Positions 4,785 through 5,704 of a DNA stretch of 5,704 nucleotides are shown here, in pieces. The position numbers were made by a program, and so were the translations under genes. Where the stretch lies: the NCBI GenBank assembly GCA_021820645.1, contig JAKADJ010000174.1, positions 1 to 5,704 on the forward strand, given 5' to 3'. The DNA is from Bacillota bacterium (GTDB lineage: Bacteria; Bacillota_E; Sulfobacillia; Sulfobacillales; Sulfobacillaceae). A model generated the notes under the pieces. The model did no database searches. It saw nothing but the letters and a program-made list of their open reading frames with translations, and was not told the origin of the DNA. Every line of letters begins with the position of its first letter. Position 1 is the first letter of the stretch.

Positions 4785-5704
4785 TTAAAACGGTGACATC
4801 CAATCTTGAGACTGTAGCAGGTTCGCGACGAGATCGCCATACTGCCAACCACATGCCGCAGCCGCCATCGCCACCAGGGATACCGCGTGGTCCCTTCCGG
4901 GCCGACCAGGTCCCGTAAGATTCGGCTTGAAATTCACGTCGATGATACGATATGTCCCCTGCTCATCCTGTCGGCCATCTATGCGTAGCCAGGCCCGGCT
5001 GAGGAGTTGGCGCGCAAGACCTTGGCACACATTAACAAACATTTCTAACTCCGGCGAAGACGAGTGAGCCACCAGGCTATTGTCGATTACCGGTACCTCG
5101 CCACTATAGGGCATAATCCCATTTTGATGGTCTCGACGCATTATAGGAGGTAGCGCCCAAGAATGCTGTACGCTGGTACCCATGCCATCGAGAACATAGT
5201 ACCCGGGGGGCATAGTGGTCACGGTCACCTCTTCCCCGGGTAAAAATTCTTCCACGACGAAAGTCTCCGATCTAAAGGTCGTGTCCTCGTCAGTTGCGGT
5301 GCCGTCCTGAAGGTCTCTACGATGTTCCAACCGCCTGACCCCCTGGCTTCCACGTCCCCTTCGCGGCTTTAGAACCAAAGGTTTATCGAACAACCGCGAG
5401 CCGATCTCGGATCCCTTCCACATCTCCGGCACTGGAAATTGGTGGCTATGGAGCCACTGGTTCATCACCCATTTATCCTCAAATTGGTCGACCATCGCAA
5501 TATTCGGCCCCACCACACCCACCACCCCACGATAAAGCGCCAGAGGATGTCCCTGATAGAGGGTCGTGTTAGCCCAAAGCATAGTGGCACCAGCGTCCAG
5601 CGCCGCCCTAATCCCGGGAGCATCATCACCAAAAACCCAATCCTGATCAGTAGCCGGATCGGGATCGGGGTGCGGTGTCAGCACCACCACCCCACGGATA
5701 GATC
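4785..5704 (-). CDS. ATP-grasp domain protein, D-Ala-D-Ala ligase-like, N-terminus at or beyond window edge
   Basis: ATP-grasp enzymes activate a carboxylate as an acyl phosphate and join it to an amine or other nucleophile. Numbering from the GTG at 5690 (301 residues), the visible parts are a pre-ATP-grasp region rich in HPDPDP (7-12), then VGPN...EDKWVMNQWL (60-80) with Lys73. The nucleotide-clamp lysine follows in LVLKPRRGRGSQG (Lys108, Gly-rich loop 112-117), then the acidic adenine-contact stretch VVEEFLPGEEVTV (145-157). The metal-binding end is RIDGR (236-240) followed by IDVNFKPNLTGPGRPGR, where Asp251 and Asn253 fit the magnesium site. The frame stays open to base 5704, with codons for Ser-Ile-Arg-Gly before the GTG, so the real start is probably a little to the right. 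The reaction is unknown: no substrate-specific motif is recognisable. The downstream MFS carrier suggests a small exported product, by inference only. Confidence 0.82.
   Translation of the reverse strand, partial: SIRGVVVLTPHPDPDPATDQDWVFGDDAPGIRAALDAGATMLWANTTLYQGHPLALYRGVVGVVGPNIAMVDQFEDKWVMNQWLHSHQFPVPEMWKGSEIGSRLFDKPLVLKPRRGRGSQGVRRLEHRRDLQDGTATDEDTTFRSETFVVEEFLPGEEVTVTTMPPGYYVLDGMGTSVQHSWALPPIMRRDHQNGIMPYSGEVPVIDNSLVAHSSSPELEMFVNVCQGLARQLLSRAWLRIDGRQDEQGTYRIIDVNFKPNLTGPGRPGRDHAVSLVAMAAAACGWQYGDLVANLLQSQDWMSPF

Noticed and set aside
4762..4790. Stem TTTCC/GGAAA followed by CCTTTT, resembling a terminator on the plus strand
   Set aside because: The stem is only 5-6 bp and no plus-strand gene lies upstream. 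On the minus strand, where the ATP-grasp gene ends, no T-run follows the stem.
4508..4918. 136-codon plus-strand reading frame across the MFS start, gap and ATP-grasp end
   Set aside because: It is rich in proline, arginine and serine without a domain, and it overlaps two well-supported minus-strand genes. Shadow frame.

Overview
This 5.7 kb window is ordinary-looking bacterial chromosome, densely packed with six protein genes. Five are on the minus strand and one on the plus strand. By eye the composition is moderately GC-rich. Three of the four genes with a complete 5' end in the minus block or beside it (the vitamin K epoxide reductase homologue, msrA and the MFS gene) appear to start at TTG or GTG, each preceded by an AAGG-type ribosome binding site about 10 bases upstream. 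The start codons, the compact stand-alone VKOR-type protein and the GCFWC-type MsrA would suit a Gram-positive, possibly thermoacidophilic, member of the Bacillota such as Sulfobacillus or a relative. This is an inference from style and gene content; no marker gene is present to settle it.

Layout from left to right: (i) a 3'-truncated amidohydrolase of the N-acyl-D-amino-acid deacylase (D-aminoacylase) family on the minus strand, running off the left edge (1-1237); (ii) a 279-base divergent intergenic region with two weak dyads and no convincing promoter (1238-1516); (iii) a small four-helix VKOR-family disulfide-forming membrane protein on the plus strand (1517-1906); (iv) converging on it with only 7 bases between stop codons, a run of minus-strand genes. 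In transcription order these are an ATP-grasp ligase that enters from the right edge (4785-5704), a 12-helix MFS transporter (3495-4652), msrA (2890-3435) and a zinc-free quinone-oxidoreductase-like MDR enzyme (1914-2864). Gaps inside this run are 132, 59 and 25 bases, so MFS-msrA-MDR is probably one transcript, and the ATP-grasp gene may share it.

Two functional themes can be inferred. One is redox and protein-thiol chemistry: a quinone-dependent disulfide former, a methionine sulfoxide reductase and a quinone-reductase-like enzyme sit within about 2 kb. The other is a carboxylate-amine ligase fold (ATP-grasp) followed by an MFS carrier, an arrangement known from small-peptide biosynthesis and export loci such as bacilysin (BacD/BacE). 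No mobile element, CRISPR array, tRNA or rRNA was seen, and there is no clear evidence for a wholly new system. The ATP-grasp/MFS pair and the VKOR neighbourhood are the most worthwhile leads.
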